This document shows, piece after piece, positions 1 to 6,275 of a DNA stretch of 10,237 nt (position 1 is its first letter; each line of letters starts with the position of its first letter). The DNA is taken from contig JAEEUX010000070.1 in the NCBI GenBank assembly GCA_016290695.1, positions 1-10,237 of the forward strand. Direction: 5' to 3'. The notes below the pieces were generated by a model. It was not told the DNA's origin and did no database searches. It saw only the letters and a list, made by a program, of their open reading frames with translations. Both the position numbers and the translations under genes were made by a program. Source of the stretch: Oscillospiraceae bacterium (GTDB taxonomy: Bacteria > Bacillota > Clostridia > Oscillospirales > Oscillospiraceae).

Positions 1-381
1 ATAAAGTCGCACTCTGATGCCCAGAGCGAAGAAAAGAGCGAAGACCCGCTCAACGAAAAGCTCATTATAAAGGGCAAAGAGGAAATAAACCTCATAGACA
101 TTAAGGACATCATCATGATAGAGCGCTGCGACGGCGTAACGAGGATAGTTACGCCGGAGGAAGTATACCTTAGCTCGCAGCCGCTTTCCTCGCTCGAGGA
201 AAAGCTTGACGGGGCGAGGTTTATGCGCTGCCATAAATCCTATATCATCAGAACAGACGCCATCAAAAAGCTTGAGGTATACGGCAGATGGACCTATACG
301 GTGACGCTGCGGGATACGGACGAAACGGCGCTGATGACGGCGGCAAGCTATGAGGAAATAAAGCAGAGAATGTCTAATTGA
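1..381 (+). CDS. LytTR-type DNA-binding domain protein (5' end missing)
   Basis: The reading frame is open from base 1 to the TGA at 379-381, so this is the last 126 residues of a longer protein; the ATG at 115 lies inside the domain and is not the start. From about visible residue 21 onward the protein matches the LytTR fold: a strand ending in IIMIER, then the segment RFMRCHKSYIIRTDAIKKLE, which matches the family signature F-R-H-[RK]-S-Y-hydrophobic-N/R-x-x-x-I, then a strand RWTYTVTLRD and a final helix EEIKQRM. LytTR proteins are transcription regulators that bind DNA through beta strands and often control surface, competence or bacteriocin genes. The acidic, Ser/Glu-rich stretch before the domain looks like a linker. 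Whether the missing N-terminus is a receiver, a membrane domain or nothing cannot be seen. The small membrane peptide 15 bases downstream is probably cotranscribed. Confidence 0.85.
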   Translation: MKSHSDAQSEEKSEDPLNEKLIIKGKEEINLIDIKDIIMIERCDGVTRIVTPEEVYLSSQPLSSLEEKLDGARFMRCHKSYIIRTDAIKKLEVYGRWTYTVTLRDTDETALMTAASYEEIKQRMSN

Positions 382-396
382 AAGAGGACGGCGCTC

Positions 397-537
397 ATGA
401 GAAAACTCGTTAGAAAACTCATCAGGCTGCTCATTATTCTCGCTATTCTGGCTGTAGTGGCATACGTTTTGTATATTGTCTTCGGAGGCGGCTTCAATGC
501 GGGGCAGGTGGGCATTCGGATCCGGTACATGGCGTGA
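397..537 (+). CDS. Small single-span membrane peptide, 46 residues
   Basis: This short frame starts with ATG preceded by AGAGGA at 383-388, an 8-base spacing, and begins 15 bases after the LytTR stop. The product opens with a basic stretch (MRKLVRKLIR), followed by a strongly hydrophobic segment from about residue 10 to 29 (LLIILAILAVVAYVLYIV), then a short Gly-rich tail ending in RIRYMA. That pattern predicts one transmembrane helix with the N-terminus in the cytosol by the positive-inside rule. I do not recognise a family. Its position right behind a LytTR regulator suggests cotranscription, perhaps as a small membrane partner, but that is inference. The codon style is G+C-rich like the LytTR gene and unlike the AT-rich stretch that follows. 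Confidence 0.55.
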   Translation: MRKLVRKLIRLLIILAILAVVAYVLYIVFGGGFNAGQVGIRIRYMA

Positions 538-554
538 GCGGCGCTAAGAAATAA

Positions 555-583
555 TTGCCAAAACCTTCAATTTGGTGTAAAAT
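555..583 (+). promoter_or_regulatory. Candidate sigma-A promoter inside a palindrome
   Basis: TTGCCA at 555-560 (5 of 6 to TTGACA) and TAAAAT at 578-583 (5 of 6 to TATAAT) are separated by exactly 17 bases. A transcript would start near 590. It would serve the AT-rich genes downstream. The whole spacer and -10 region lie within the left arm and loop of the palindrome at 557-606, so the symmetry could be an operator. The match is by eye. Confidence 0.45.
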
Positions 584-606
584 AACATCAAATCGAAGGT
601 TTTGGC
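557..606. repeat. 50-bp near-perfect inverted repeat
   Basis: The left arm 557-578 (GCCAAAACCTTC...) pairs with the right arm 585-606 (...GAAGGTTTTGGC) over 22 positions. There is only one A-C mismatch (569/594) and one G-T wobble (575/588), and the loop is the six bases 579-584. No T-run follows the right arm, so it is a poor plus-strand terminator. The right arm carries GAAGG at 595-599, a ribosome-site-like sequence 9 bases before an ATG at 609, which would pair with CCTTC in the left arm if the whole stem were transcribed. It stands at the boundary where composition changes from G+C-rich to AT-rich. Confidence 0.85.
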
Positions 607-608
607 TG

Positions 609-749
609 ATGCAGGAAAAATGTGAGAAGCTTATGCTGAACGAACGAGTGCAAACGCTTGATGAAGTCAGAAAAACATGCTGCCTGTGTGAAAAAACGGG
701 CTTAGATATCATAAGGAGCTATATTTCAAAAAATGATAATTGGCGCTGA
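609..749 (+). CDS. Possible small ORF, 46 residues, unknown
   Basis: ATG at 609 follows GAAGG at 595-599 with a 9-base gap. The frame runs 46 codons to TGA at 747-749 and overlaps the start of the next gene by 17 bases. The product is charged and soluble (starts MQEKCEKLML), has a CCLC cysteine cluster near the middle, and ends in SKNDNWR. I recognise no family. In favour: it fits between a promoter-like element and a gene whose ribosome site lies inside it, as in translational coupling. Against: it is short, AT-rich DNA gives chance ORFs, and the next gene has its own AGGAG. Treat it as tentative. Confidence 0.3.
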   Translation: MQEKCEKLMLNERVQTLDEVRKTCCLCEKTGLDIIRSYISKNDNWR

Positions 750-1266
750 ATACATAGAAATGCCAGAATCAGGTCAATACAGGGAAGTTGTATTTGATTT
801 TAATAGCCATAGGCATTCATCGGAATGGACCTGGATTAAATTTGAAGAAGATTCAAGTGAACCATGGTGCGGTGAGTTTAGGGGTGAATATTTAGAGGCT
901 GCTATTTCAAAGAAATATAACACAGCAGTTGTTTTAACTACAGCAGCACTTTATTTTATAGATATATATGAAAGAAAAGTAGTTGATTATGTTGATTATA
1001 TTGAATGCCAGTATAACTCGCTTTTTCTTACCGCAAAAGGTGATATTCTGTTTAATGACGGATACAGTCTGTCTGTAATGCGCGGAAATCGAATAGGGTT
1101 TATTACAGGTATTATATTGCCGATCAACCCGGATTTTTTGAAGTTTGATTATTGTAAGGATAATGTCTTGCGCCTGACTTGCGAAGAACTGTATGCCTGG
1201 GATAACGATTATGAGATTTTTCTTGATTGCAATACATTAACGGTTCTTGAATGCAGAAAAATGTAG
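733..1266 (+). CDS. Hypothetical protein, 177 residues, AT-rich orphan
   Basis: The frame starts at the only ATG available after an in-frame stop at 712-714; AGGAG at 714-718 is 14 bases upstream, slightly far. The product has no signal peptide or membrane span. It is rich in aromatic and acidic residues and alternates short hydrophobic strands with turns, for example AVVLTTAALYFIDI at about 65-78 and DILFNDGYSLSVM at about 104-116. Around residues 45-52 it has the motif WCGEFRGE. This all-beta look with a WCGxFRG motif reminds me of small propeller-like or immunity-type orphan proteins encoded singly in bacterial genomes, but I cannot assign a family. Base use is far more AT-rich than the flanking genes, which suggests recent acquisition. 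It is probably transcribed from the promoter-palindrome at 555-606. The reading frame itself is secure; the function is unknown. Confidence 0.75.
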   Translation: MIIGAEYIEMPESGQYREVVFDFNSHRHSSEWTWIKFEEDSSEPWCGEFRGEYLEAAISKKYNTAVVLTTAALYFIDIYERKVVDYVDYIECQYNSLFLTAKGDILFNDGYSLSVMRGNRIGFITGIILPINPDFLKFDYCKDNVLRLTCEELYAWDNDYEIFLDCNTLTVLECRKM

Positions 1267-1370
1267 ATGTTTGGAGAACAAAACAGAAAAGCTGCGAATG
1301 CAGAAGCTTCAGGAATAAATAAAAGCGTTTATGGTAACATGCTGCTTAACAGAAACGGAGAAGACGGTGC

Positions 1371-1862
1371 ATGGCAAAAGTTATTGTGACCTGTGGGAAG
1401 ATTTGCAGCGGGAAAAGCTGTTACTCGGCAAAAATAAAGGACTCGTTGAATGCTGTGGTTTTGTCCACCGATGAAGCAACTTATGATTTGATCAATAATG
1501 AACAAGGCGATTTTTATAACGTGTTCGTCGAAAGAGTTAATAAGTATCTCGTGAAAAAGGCGGCCCAGATCGCCAAGGCGGGAGCAAACGTGATTTTTGA
1601 CCGCGGCCTCTGGACGAAGACGGAACGCCGGGAAATGCGGGAGTATTTTGCCTCCGAGGGCGTTGCCTGCGAGATACACTATGTCTGCGTTGACGATGAA
1701 ACGTGGCGGAAAAACATTTCCGAGCGGAACCAAAGAGTTCTGAGCGGGAACGGCGGTTCGGATTTCTATTTGGACGATGGGCTTATGAATAAGCTGAAAA
1801 CTCTGTGGGAGGAGCCGGAGCCTGGTGAAGCGGACTTCGTTTACAAGGTTAATCGGGCGTAA
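1371..1862 (+). CDS. P-loop AAA/kinase-like ATP-binding protein
   Basis: ATG at 1371 follows GGAGAAG at 1357-1363 with a 7-base gap. The 163-residue product is a single P-loop kinase-type domain of the AAA_33/zeta-toxin-like group. Walker A is GKICSGKS at residues 9-16. LSTDEATYD at 31-39 sits where these enzymes hold the substrate-binding Asp. NVIFDRG at 73-79 is the Walker B strand, with D77. A basic, Arg-rich lid-like segment lies at about 113-122 (RKNISERNQR). The family transfers phosphate from ATP to varied small molecules, nucleotides, antibiotics or sugars; the substrate cannot be told from sequence. It is a soluble cytosolic protein of normal family length. No antitoxin-like gene sits directly before it. 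The next gene follows at once, so the two may share a transcript. Base composition is intermediate between the AT-rich island upstream and the G+C-rich genes downstream. Confidence 0.85.
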   Translation: MAKVIVTCGKICSGKSCYSAKIKDSLNAVVLSTDEATYDLINNEQGDFYNVFVERVNKYLVKKAAQIAKAGANVIFDRGLWTKTERREMREYFASEGVACEIHYVCVDDETWRKNISERNQRVLSGNGGSDFYLDDGLMNKLKTLWEEPEPGEADFVYKVNRA

Positions 1863-1900
1863 TAATGCCTGCACACAAGGAAAGGAAATGTCCTTTTTAT

Positions 1901-3346
1901 ATGAAGAAAACTTATATAACCACCATGCCGGACCACATAGGCGCTTTCCTGAAAGCGAGCGAGTGTCTGGCGGAGCTGAACATCAATATTACCCGCGTCA
2001 GCTACAATAAGGCCATAGACTCGCATACGCTTTTTATCGACGCCGAGGGTGAGGAGGAAAGCCTCAGACGCGCGGATAAGCTTCTCACCGAGATAGGATA
2101 TCTGCAGAGCTCGAGGAGCGAGAACAGCATCGTCCTGCTTGAATTCCTGCTCGCCGACCACCCCGGAAGCGTCAGAGAGGTGCTTGGACTTATCCAGCGC
2201 TATGAGCTGAATATATCCTATATAAGCTCTCAGGAAGACGGAACCGACCATCAGGCGTTCAAGATGGGTCTCTATATCGAGAATGAGGAACGCCTGAAAA
2301 AGTTTCTTGCCGAGGCGCAGACGCTTTGCCCCGTGCGGGTTCTGGACTATAATCACTCGGAAAAGGTATACGATAACAGCATCTTTTATCAGTCCTTTGT
2401 TTCTGATATCGTAAAGTGCGTGGGGCTTCCGGAGAATATGCGTGACGAGCTGCTCGTTAATACGAACGTCGTTATGCAGATGCTTGACGAAAAGGGGCTT
2501 TCGCCGTATAAAACATTTGAAAGCATAAGCCGCTTTGCCCATTTGCTGGCATCCTGCCGTGGGGACAGGTTCTCCCCGCGAGTTACCCGCCACAGAATAA
2601 CGGAGACGACGGAGATAATCCTTATCGAGCCGCCCTGCGGGAGCAATACGATTATCCTCATAAGCGGCGGCGAGACGCTTTTTATCGACACGGGTTACGC
2701 GCTCTACCGAGAAGAAATGGAAAAGCTTTTCCGCTCTCTGCTGCCCGATTATGACGCGATGAAAAAGAAGGTCTACGTTACGCACGCAGATGTTGACCAC
2801 TGCGGCCTCCTGCCGCTTTTTGACGAAATAATCGCCGGCGAAGAGACAAAGGAATGTCTCGCGCTCGAATATAGGGGCGTGAACGCCTACCGAGAGCAAA
2901 ATCCGCTTCATAAGCCTTATATAAGTATCTGCAAGGCTCTTACGATGTACCGCCCGCCCGAGCCGGATAAGGTGACGGCGTTATGGCCTTCGCCAAATGA
3001 GATGAAGGAGCCGCTTGAACAGGTAGGCTTTTATGATTTCGGAGAAATGCACTTTGAGGTCTATCAGGGCAGAGGCGGACACCTGAAGGGCGAGACCGTG
3101 CTCATAGATTACGCACACCACGTCGTCTTTTCGGGCGATATCTATATAAACGTCCACGCGCTCACGCGGGAGCAGGCGGAGTATAACCAATATGCGCCCG
3201 TGCTCATGACCTCCGTGGACACAGACCCCGCGCTCTGCGCACTTGAAAGAAACGCGATAATGCAGCGCCTCGGAGAGGGAAACTGGCAGATTTTCGGCTC
3301 GCACGGTATGAAAAAGGAATACCGACTGCACAGCCTGAAAGAATAG
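1901..3346 (+). CDS. Double-ACT metallo-beta-lactamase-fold protein
   Basis: I place the start at ATG 1901 (481 residues): AGGAAAGGA at 1878-1886 precedes it, and the protein then begins MKKTYITTMPDHIGAF, the first strand of an ACT domain. An in-frame ATG at 1865 would add 12 residues (MPAHKERKCPFY) and lacks a clear ribosome site. Two ACT domains (about 3-70 and 77-150) are followed by a helical linker (about 155-220) and a metallo-beta-lactamase fold (about 230-475). Likely metal ligands are THADVDHCG (H295, D297, D299, H300), GGH (H394), SGD (D413) and GSH (H468). The second His of the usual HxHxDH motif is Asp here. ACT domains bind small ligands, usually amino acids, so this is probably a ligand-controlled hydrolase. 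The substrate is unknown. It lies in a plus-strand run between a P-loop kinase and the frameshifted gene 17 bases downstream. Confidence 0.85.
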   Translation: MKKTYITTMPDHIGAFLKASECLAELNINITRVSYNKAIDSHTLFIDAEGEEESLRRADKLLTEIGYLQSSRSENSIVLLEFLLADHPGSVREVLGLIQRYELNISYISSQEDGTDHQAFKMGLYIENEERLKKFLAEAQTLCPVRVLDYNHSEKVYDNSIFYQSFVSDIVKCVGLPENMRDELLVNTNVVMQMLDEKGLSPYKTFESISRFAHLLASCRGDRFSPRVTRHRITETTEIILIEPPCGSNTIILISGGETLFIDTGYALYREEMEKLFRSLLPDYDAMKKKVYVTHADVDHCGLLPLFDEIIAGEETKECLALEYRGVNAYREQNPLHKPYISICKALTMYRPPEPDKVTALWPSPNEMKEPLEQVGFYDFGEMHFEVYQGRGGHLKGETVLIDYAHHVVFSGDIYINVHALTREQAEYNQYAPVLMTSVDTDPALCALERNAIMQRLGEGNWQIFGSHGMKKEYRLHSLKE

Positions 3347-3363
3347 AGAAGGAGGATGTAGCT

Positions 3364-3791
3364 ATGCGCCCAATGAACTTTAAATACGTTCGGATTCAAG
3401 GCAAAAATCTCGCAAAGAACACAATGTTTGCGAAGGGTATTTTCAGTATGTGCTGGCAGCTTATTCATGACGAAGTAATGGACGAGGAGGACGCCGCACT
3501 CTATAAGGAGATAGACGACTGGTTTGCGGAAAATCTTCCGTGGCCCCCTCAGTGCAAAATCAGGAGCCCGTCGTATGCTGGTTCAAGACGGAAAATTCCG
3601 AGGAAATGATGAAGATGATTCGCCCCGCGCTTTGGCTTCTGGACCGCTATGAGCACCCGTATTTCCTCGTTTACACGAATACCCCCGGCGAGATAGTATA
3701 TGAGGACAAGTATCAGGTCGCGACGAAGACGGACGGCTTCCTGCAGATTGACGAGGTTCAGCCCTCGTGGTCGCCAAAGGACGAGGATTAA
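3364..3791 (+). pseudogene. Unknown conserved-looking gene split by a one-base frameshift
   Basis: ATG 3364 has GGAGG at 3351-3355 with an 8-base gap. The first frame runs to a stop at 3607-3609. Its last 15 or so codons turn into Arg/Ser/Lys-rich sequence of poor quality, while a second frame covering 3540-3791 continues with good coding character (PVVCWFKTENSEEMM, then ALWLLDRYEHPYFLVYTN). Adding one base in the C-run 3544-3548 joins them into about 142 residues, with the junction WPPSVQNQEP. The joined protein is soluble and alpha/beta-like, with an acidic N-terminal helical half (LIHDEVMDEEDAALYKEIDDW). I do not recognise its family by name. Programmed -1 slippage is possible but the site G-CCC-CCT is not a standard heptamer, so a mutation or a sequencing error in the C-run is more likely. 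It sits 17 bases after the ACT-metallo-beta-lactamase gene, in the same operon. Confidence 0.7.
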
Positions 3792-3812
3792 GCCAAAGCA
3801 ACAGCGAGTTGC

Positions 3813-3841
3813 TTGCGCCCTGCCCGCAACGGTGGCATAAT
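3813..3841 (+). promoter_or_regulatory. Weak candidate promoter for the XRE-zinc ribbon gene
   Basis: TTGCGC at 3813-3818 and CATAAT at 3836-3841 are 17 bases apart, about 27 bases before the start at 3868. The -10 is good (5 of 6), the -35 poor (TTG only). The gene could also be read from the upstream operon, since no terminator lies between. Confidence 0.3.
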
Positions 3842-3867
3842 TATGGCGTAAGGAAGGTGTATAAACC

Positions 3868-4311
3868 ATGGAAATGAGCCAAATTATCAAAAATCTGCGA
3901 GAGAAAAACGGAATTACGCAGGAACAGCTTGCCGAGCGCCTTATGCTTACAAGACAGGCAGTGAGCCGCTGGGAGACGGGCGAAACGCAGCCGAATACCG
4001 ATACCCTGAAGCTCCTGTCAAGGGAGTTCGGCGTCTCGATAAACACATTGCTCGGCGCTCCGAGACAGCTTGTCTGCCAGTGCTGCGGCATGCCGCTCAG
4101 CGAGGACGACATGATAAGCCGCGAGCCGGGCGGAGAATTCAACGAGGATTACTGCAAGTGGTGCTATGCCGAGGGGCAATTCGTCTATAAATCGAAGGAC
4201 GAGCTTCTTGATTTTCTCCTGAGCCATTCCCCGAACCCCGATAATCTTCCGGAAAGCGAACGCCGAGGACAGTATGATTTCTACCTCTCAAAGCTGAAGC
4301 ACTGGAGCTGA
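3868..4311 (+). CDS. XRE-family helix-turn-helix protein with C-terminal zinc ribbon
   Basis: ATG 3868 follows AGGAAGG at 3851-3857 with a 10-base gap. The 147-residue product has an N-terminal XRE/Cro-type helix-turn-helix (about 5-63): ITQEQLAERL, then LTRQAVSRWETGETQP, the standard recognition-helix signature. A putative zinc ribbon follows: C70-x-C72-C73-GMPL and C96-K-W-C99, so C70 and C73 with C96 and C99 can hold one zinc. The rest is a short acidic helical tail ending KLKHWS. HTH-3 plus zinc ribbon proteins of this kind are common in Clostridia as small transcription regulators; the zinc ribbon may be structural or sense metal or redox state, which is inference. The targets are unknown. 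It is the last gene of the plus-strand block and faces the His-tailed transporter convergently across a shared terminator. Confidence 0.88.
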   Translation: MEMSQIIKNLREKNGITQEQLAERLMLTRQAVSRWETGETQPNTDTLKLLSREFGVSINTLLGAPRQLVCQCCGMPLSEDDMISREPGGEFNEDYCKWCYAEGQFVYKSKDELLDFLLSHSPNPDNLPESERRGQYDFYLSKLKHWS

Positions 4312-4324
4312 AACACAGAATTGA

Positions 4325-4377
4325 AAAAGGCGCTGTCTCTTTTTCAGCCGTTTGACTGATTTGAGACAGCGCCTTTT
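4325..4377. terminator. Strong bidirectional intrinsic terminator
   Basis: The arms 4325-4339 (AAAAGGCGCTGTCTC) and 4363-4377 (its exact complement) form 15 perfect base pairs. The loop of 23 bases can hold a small inner TCAG/CTGA stem. A-run and T-run ends on both sides make it work for the convergent genes ending at 4311 (plus) and 4386 (minus). Confidence 0.9.
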
Positions 4378-4385
4378 GCGTTTGT

Positions 4386-5429
4386 TCAGACCTTTGCCGC
4401 GTCCGGGAGCTCTTCAAGCTCTGAGCGCGGGTGGTGGTGTTCGTGCCGCCCGGAGCTGAGGTAATGATTGTGGTCGTGGCTGTGGCTGACCGTGTGCGTA
4501 TGCGTTGTGCCGCCGTGAGTGTGCGTAAAGCTGTGCCGGTGCAGGTGGGCGTGGTGGCGGATAATCGTGTCGGCCGCCGCGAGCGCGGAGCCGGCTATCA
4601 TAACGGCAAGCGCAGCTAAGTATATCCATGATAATTGCTCTTTAAGGAACACGAAGGACAGAAACGCGCCGACGAAGGGAGCCGCCGCGTAGTAAGCGCT
4701 CGTTTTCGCCGCGCCAATAATATTCTGCGCGCGGATATAGAGGAAAATGCTCAGCCCGTATGCGGCAAAGCCGAGCAGCATTGCCGCCGCGGCGCTGCCG
4801 AAGCCCGGAAAGCTCTCTCCTTTAATTAACGCTATAACGAGCGAGCCGAGCCCGGAGAATATGCCCTTTAGAATGACGATTTCGTAAGTGCTTTTGGAGG
4901 AAATGCTTCTTGTGCAGTTGTTTTCAAAGCCCCAGCAGAGCGCCGCGAGAAGAACGAAAAGTGAGCCGTAGGAAAAACTTAGGCTTTCCGTCCCCTCGAA
5001 GGAGAGCAGGAGACTTGAAAGGGTGATGAGCGCTATGGCGGACCAGAGCATTTTCGATATGGTTTCCCTGAAAATGAGCATGGCGATAAGCGTCGTCGCA
5101 ACTATCTCGAAGTTGCCGAGCAGGGAAGCGTTCGCGGCGGAGCCGCAGCTTATGCCGAGCATGAGGAATATGGGCGCGGCTATGTCCAGCGCTATCATGC
5201 CTATCACATAGGGAAGGTCGCTTTTCGTCAGCTTTTCGCAGCGCTGCGCTTCTTTCCTGTTAACGAGCGAGAGCAGGGCTATTCCTATGCCCGCGCCGAG
5301 ATATAATAGCGCCGCCATCGTCGCCGCCCCGACGTTTTGCAGCAGAAGCTTTGAAACGGGGACGTTTATCGCGTAAAACACCGCCGCGAGAAACGCGTAC
5401 AGTATTGCCTTTGCTTTGCCGTTTGCCAT
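4386..5429 (-). CDS. DMT/EamA-family transporter with histidine-rich tail
   Basis: The start is ATG 5429, with AAAAGGAG at 5447-5440 and a 10-base gap; an upstream ATG at 5462 that overlaps the ZIP stop would add 11 basic residues and has no such site. The 347-residue inner-membrane protein has about ten hydrophobic spans in two EamA repeats, the usual DMT layout (first repeat about 5-145, second about 155-290). The segment IALDIAAPIFLMLGIS and, in the second half, FENNCTRSIS are typical of this branch. After the last span the tail at about 292-333 holds 17 His in 42 residues, in HTH, HSH and HEHHH patterns, ending in an acidic segment. Such a tail probably binds Zn or similar ions on the cytosolic side. 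DMT proteins export or import small metabolites; a metal or metal-chelate substrate is inferred from the tail and from the ZIP gene directly upstream in the same operon. Confidence 0.88.
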   Translation of the reverse strand: MANGKAKAILYAFLAAVFYAINVPVSKLLLQNVGAATMAALLYLGAGIGIALLSLVNRKEAQRCEKLTKSDLPYVIGMIALDIAAPIFLMLGISCGSAANASLLGNFEIVATTLIAMLIFRETISKMLWSAIALITLSSLLLSFEGTESLSFSYGSLFVLLAALCWGFENNCTRSISSKSTYEIVILKGIFSGLGSLVIALIKGESFPGFGSAAAAMLLGFAAYGLSIFLYIRAQNIIGAAKTSAYYAAAPFVGAFLSFVFLKEQLSWIYLAALAVMIAGSALAAADTIIRHHAHLHRHSFTHTHGGTTHTHTVSHSHDHNHYLSSGRHEHHHPRSELEELPDAAKV

Positions 5430-5461
5430 TTCTTGAATTCTCCTTTTAAAGACAAAAATCA

Positions 5462-6241
5462 TCAGCCGAGCGCAACGTCGAGCGCCATCATTATCGTGAA
5501 GCCGGCGGAGAAGGCCAGCACGCCGACGTTTGAATGCTCGCCCTCGGACATCTCCGGGATAAGCTCCTCGACGACGACGTATATCATCGCACCCGCCGCA
5601 AAAGCAAGCAGGTACGGCATCGCAGGCACTACGAGCCGCGCAAATAGAATGGTGAGCGCCCCGAAAACGGGCTCTACCGCGCCGGAAAGCACGCCCTTTA
5701 CGAATGCGCGGGGCTTATCGTCGCCCTCTGCCAGCAGCGGCATGGATATAATGGCGCCCTCCGGGAAATTCTGTATCGCAATCCCGAGAGCGAGCGCCAG
5801 CGCTCCGCCCGCCGAAACCTCTGCTGAGCCTGAAAGTACACCGGCATATACCACCCCTACTGCCATGCCCTCCGGAATATTATGCAGCGTTACCGCAAGG
5901 ACCATCATAGTGCTGCGTGCAAGAGCACTTTTCGGGCCCTCCGCCTTGTCCGCGTTCTGGTGCAGATGCGGTATCGTGCGGTCAAGCAGCAAAAGAAAGA
6001 GAATGCCGAGCCAAAAGCCGATAAAGGCAGGAAGAAAGGATAGCTTTCCCATTGCCTCAGATTGCTCTATCGCGGGGATTATAAGGCTCCAAATCGAAGC
6101 GGCGGTCATAACGCCGGCGGCAAAGCCGGTTAGGGCCCGCTGGAGCGTTACACCCCTGCGTTTCCTCATGAAGAATACGCTCGCCGCGCCTGCCGACGTT
6201 CCGGCGAAGGGGATTAGAAGACCTAACAGCGTTTCATGCAT
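5462..6241 (-). CDS. ZIP-family divalent metal transporter (GufA-like)
   Basis: ATG 6241 follows GAGGAGG at 6256-6250 with an 8-base gap. The 259-residue product has about eight membrane spans. The two ZIP metal-site helices are clear: LAVTLHNIPEGMAVG (H120, N121, E124) and GIAIQNFPEGAII (Q157, N158, E161). The acidic EELIPEMSEGEH near 225-236 also fits the GufA-type ZIP subfamily. A short HLHQNADK loop (92-99) is the usual variable loop between spans 3 and 4. ZIP proteins move Zn, Fe or Mn into the cytosol. The specificity is not readable, though GufA-like members usually carry Zn or broad divalent ions. Its stop codon shares one base with the upstream candidate ATG of the DMT gene, and the ribosome site of that gene lies 11-18 bases from the true start, so the two genes are one operon. 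Confidence 0.93.
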   Translation of the reverse strand: MHETLLGLLIPFAGTSAGAASVFFMRKRRGVTLQRALTGFAAGVMTAASIWSLIIPAIEQSEAMGKLSFLPAFIGFWLGILFLLLLDRTIPHLHQNADKAEGPKSALARSTMMVLAVTLHNIPEGMAVGVVYAGVLSGSAEVSAGGALALALGIAIQNFPEGAIISMPLLAEGDDKPRAFVKGVLSGAVEPVFGALTILFARLVVPAMPYLLAFAAGAMIYVVVEELIPEMSEGEHSNVGVLAFSAGFTIMMALDVALG

Positions 6242-6258
6242 TGCGTATGCCTCCTCGG

Positions 6259-6272
6259 TTAGTCTTTACTAA
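6259..6272. promoter_or_regulatory. Dyad overlapping the transcription start of the metal operon
   Basis: Read on the minus strand this is TTAGT-AAAG-ACTAA, a perfect 5-bp half-site repeat around a 4-base centre. It lies just downstream of the -10 box, over the expected start point near 6269, a usual place for a repressor operator. A metal-sensing repressor would fit the genes, but the sequence does not match a consensus I know well. Confidence 0.45.
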
Positions 6273-6275
6273 TAT

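Noticed and set aside
557..606. Terminator for the LytTR unit
   Set aside because: The stem is long, but neither strand has a proper T-run right after it, and a promoter match lies within it.
1267..1389. 40-codon frame between the orphan protein and the kinase
   Set aside because: Its ATG directly follows the upstream stop and it runs into the kinase start, but the product has no coding character and no good ribosome site. The GGAGAAG inside it serves the kinase.
1841..2911. Long open frame of 356 codons on the minus strand
   Set aside because: It lies antisense to the ACT-metallo-beta-lactamase gene, has no family features, and mirrors that gene's codon pattern.
3544..3549. Programmed -1 frameshift site
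   Set aside because: G-CCC-CCT would require the P-site tRNA to re-pair with GCC at the first position, which does not fit the usual X-XXY-YYZ slippery rule; a deleted C is simpler.
5433..6272. 279-codon plus-strand frame, Ser/Ala/Pro-rich
   Set aside because: It is the antisense of the ZIP transporter, whose Ala/Gly-rich spans produce open, low-complexity reverse frames. No ribosome site or domain is visible.
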